In this document: one piece after another, positions 62,560-64,000 of the stretch
Position numbering within the stretch: the stretch's first letter is position 1
How the letters are laid out: every line of letters begins with the position of its first letter
Source: Diphasiastrum complanatum
Taxonomy: Eukaryota; Streptophyta; Lycopodiopsida; Lycopodiales; Lycopodiaceae
Length of the DNA stretch: 64,000 nt
NCBI GenBank assembly: GCA_029204225.1
Contig: MU831868.1
Coordinates: 35,590-99,589, forward strand
Reading direction: 5' to 3'
The notes under the pieces: model-generated
Database searches by the model: none
The model's input: the letters and a program-made list of their open reading frames with translations, nothing else
What the model was told of the DNA's origin: nothing
Translations under genes and position numbers: made by a program

Positions 62560-64000
62560 ACTATTGGCTATCCAACTACTTGACTGGCAGTTTGCTATTT
62601 TCCACCAGAGTCTTCGACTTTCGCTGATACCTATACACACCTTCACCAAGATGCTCTCTCTTTCCTACTCCGAGATTTTCCTTACCATAGTCCACTCCAC
62701 TCCCAAGCATCGTTCCTCACCACAGCTCTTCATACTGCTGCCTCTATGGCCTTCCTATCAAAACATCGTAAAAGATCCAAGTGCCTGAAATCCCGTCATC
62801 CTCATCAACCTTGGTATGATGATGTTTGCAAGCAACTCCATTCCCAAATTAACTCTCCGTTACCATCTCCCCATCTTTGCCAGCTCAAACGCCTATATAG
62901 ATATACTTGCCGCTATAAAAAACGTATTTATGACACTTCTGAAGGGAAACGCCTGGTATATTTTCTATATAGCATTCTTGCGTGAGTTTATCCCCCCGCG
63001 CTCCACCTCCTTTGCTGAAAGACTTACGTTGTTGGACTGAATATGCCACTTTACTCTATACTTTTCCTACTGACCCGATTGTCATATCTCCTCGTCCTTC
63101 CACCTTCTCCTTTTTCACCTCGACTATGGTTTCTCTTGCCATTGAGAAAATGAAGACCCATCGTGCTCGTGATACAGAAGACCTAGAGGCCGAACTACTG
63201 ATCCATGCTTCTGATATACTCTCACCTATTTTAGCCTCACTCCTTAATCAAGCCGTCATTTCTGGATTTCCCCTCCCTTGGTGTACTACCACCCCATTCA
63301 TAAGAGTGGTGATCCCATGAAACCCAACAACTATCGTACCATTATGATTGGGCACATTGTGGCTAAACTTTATGGCACTATCCTTTAGACATCGATCAGT
63401 TGTGAGGCAGAAATACGTCTACTACATGCTTTGGGGCAGGCCAGCTTCAAGACACAGCACTCCACCACTGATCATGTGTTCACACTTCAGCTATCATTGA
63501 GGAGGCCAAGTCCAGGTCTATTGTTGTTTTGTGGATTTCCGGAAAGCGTTTGACTCGGTCCGCGTCATATGCTCATCCAGAGGTTGAAGGATCTTGATTT
63601 CTCCACTGATACCATATTGGCGGTCATGGCACTATATGAGCAGGTTTGGGAATGCTTCAGATCGGAGGAGGGTCTTTCTGAGAGAGTTAGGAGTTACTAT
63701 TGGGGTGAAGCAGGGTTGCTCCCTCTCCCCCACGCTCTTTGGTTTGTACATTGATGAGCTCAAAAGGGACATCAATCAGGATGGTGGTATTGGCTGCAGG
63801 CTTGGTGATATGCTCATTTCCATTCTACTTTATGCTGATGACGTGGCATTGCTTTCTTCTTCTGGTGCGGGGCTGTAGCGACATTTGGATACATTACAGG
63901 TCTTTGGAGACTTATTTGGTTTGACTGTGCATACTAGGAAAACCCATATCATGATCTTTAATACCTCCATGTCCTTTATGCAGCGACAGGTATTCACTCT
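62560..64000 (+). mobile_element. Non-LTR retrotransposon (LINE), reaches the window edge
   Basis: Plus-strand fragments of a LINE ORF2. 'SRHPHQPWYDDVCKQL' and 'LKRLYRYTCRYKKRIY' are the linker between endonuclease and RT. Then come 'FRKAFDSV' (RT motif A, about 63,540), 'GVKQGCSLSPTLFGLYIDEL' (motif B, about 63,700) and 'LLYADDVALLS' (catalytic motif C, about 63,830), with 'FGLTVHTRKTHIMIF' after it. Several frameshifts break the frame, so it is inactive. Endonuclease domain not seen; the 3' end lies beyond the window. Confidence 0.88.

Overview
This is a piece of nuclear DNA from a land plant. Evidence is a plant SYP1-type syntaxin, a plant-like U2AF large subunit with 17 visible exons, an initiator tRNA-Met gene and many plant-type LTR retrotransposons. 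Long introns, decayed transposons, endonuclease-free Penelope-like and Helentron-type relics, and several (CT/GA)n tracts over 80 bp suggest a large seed-free plant genome (a fern is my guess), but the sequence does not prove this.

Layout. 0-18 kb: a decayed Penelope-like element, a Copia element (Copia-A) and an intronless syntaxin gene. The two halves of Copia-A lie 8 kb apart in opposite orientation, with complementary coding content and the same 5-bp target duplication. This marks an inversion of about 9.3 kb (roughly 4.93-14.23 kb) that also carried the syntaxin gene. 18-27 kb: two Pif1-helicase relics, one followed by an endonuclease domain (Helentron order), separated by a second Copia element (Copia-B). 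28-31 kb: an intact, single-exon, secreted GH5 endoglycoceramidase-like gene. 31-36 kb: AT-rich sequence with a Ty3/gypsy integrase scrap and an LTR relic.

36.4-39.2 kb is the most unusual part. A divergent gene pair shares a bidirectional promoter. Two outward TATATAA boxes flank an array of 13 exact CACGTG palindromes in 337 bp, and both presumed 5' leaders carry the same pairs of hairpin arms. The right gene encodes a divergent, CENH3-like histone H3 fold with a long basic/proline-rich extension leading into a Ulp1 (C48)-like segment. The Ulp1 part is displaced by one frame at a T-run and continues past a candidate intron. The left gene is unknown and has one in-frame stop.

39-51 kb holds the tRNA-iMet gene, purine-rich repeats, a foldback element and a non-autonomous LTR element. 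51.5-61.1 kb is the U2AF65 gene on the minus strand; its first exon is not identified. 61.8-64 kb is a non-LTR (LINE) retrotransposon that runs off the window. Solid host genes are the syntaxin, the GH5 enzyme, tRNA-iMet and U2AF65; the histone-Ulp1 pair may be host or mobile.
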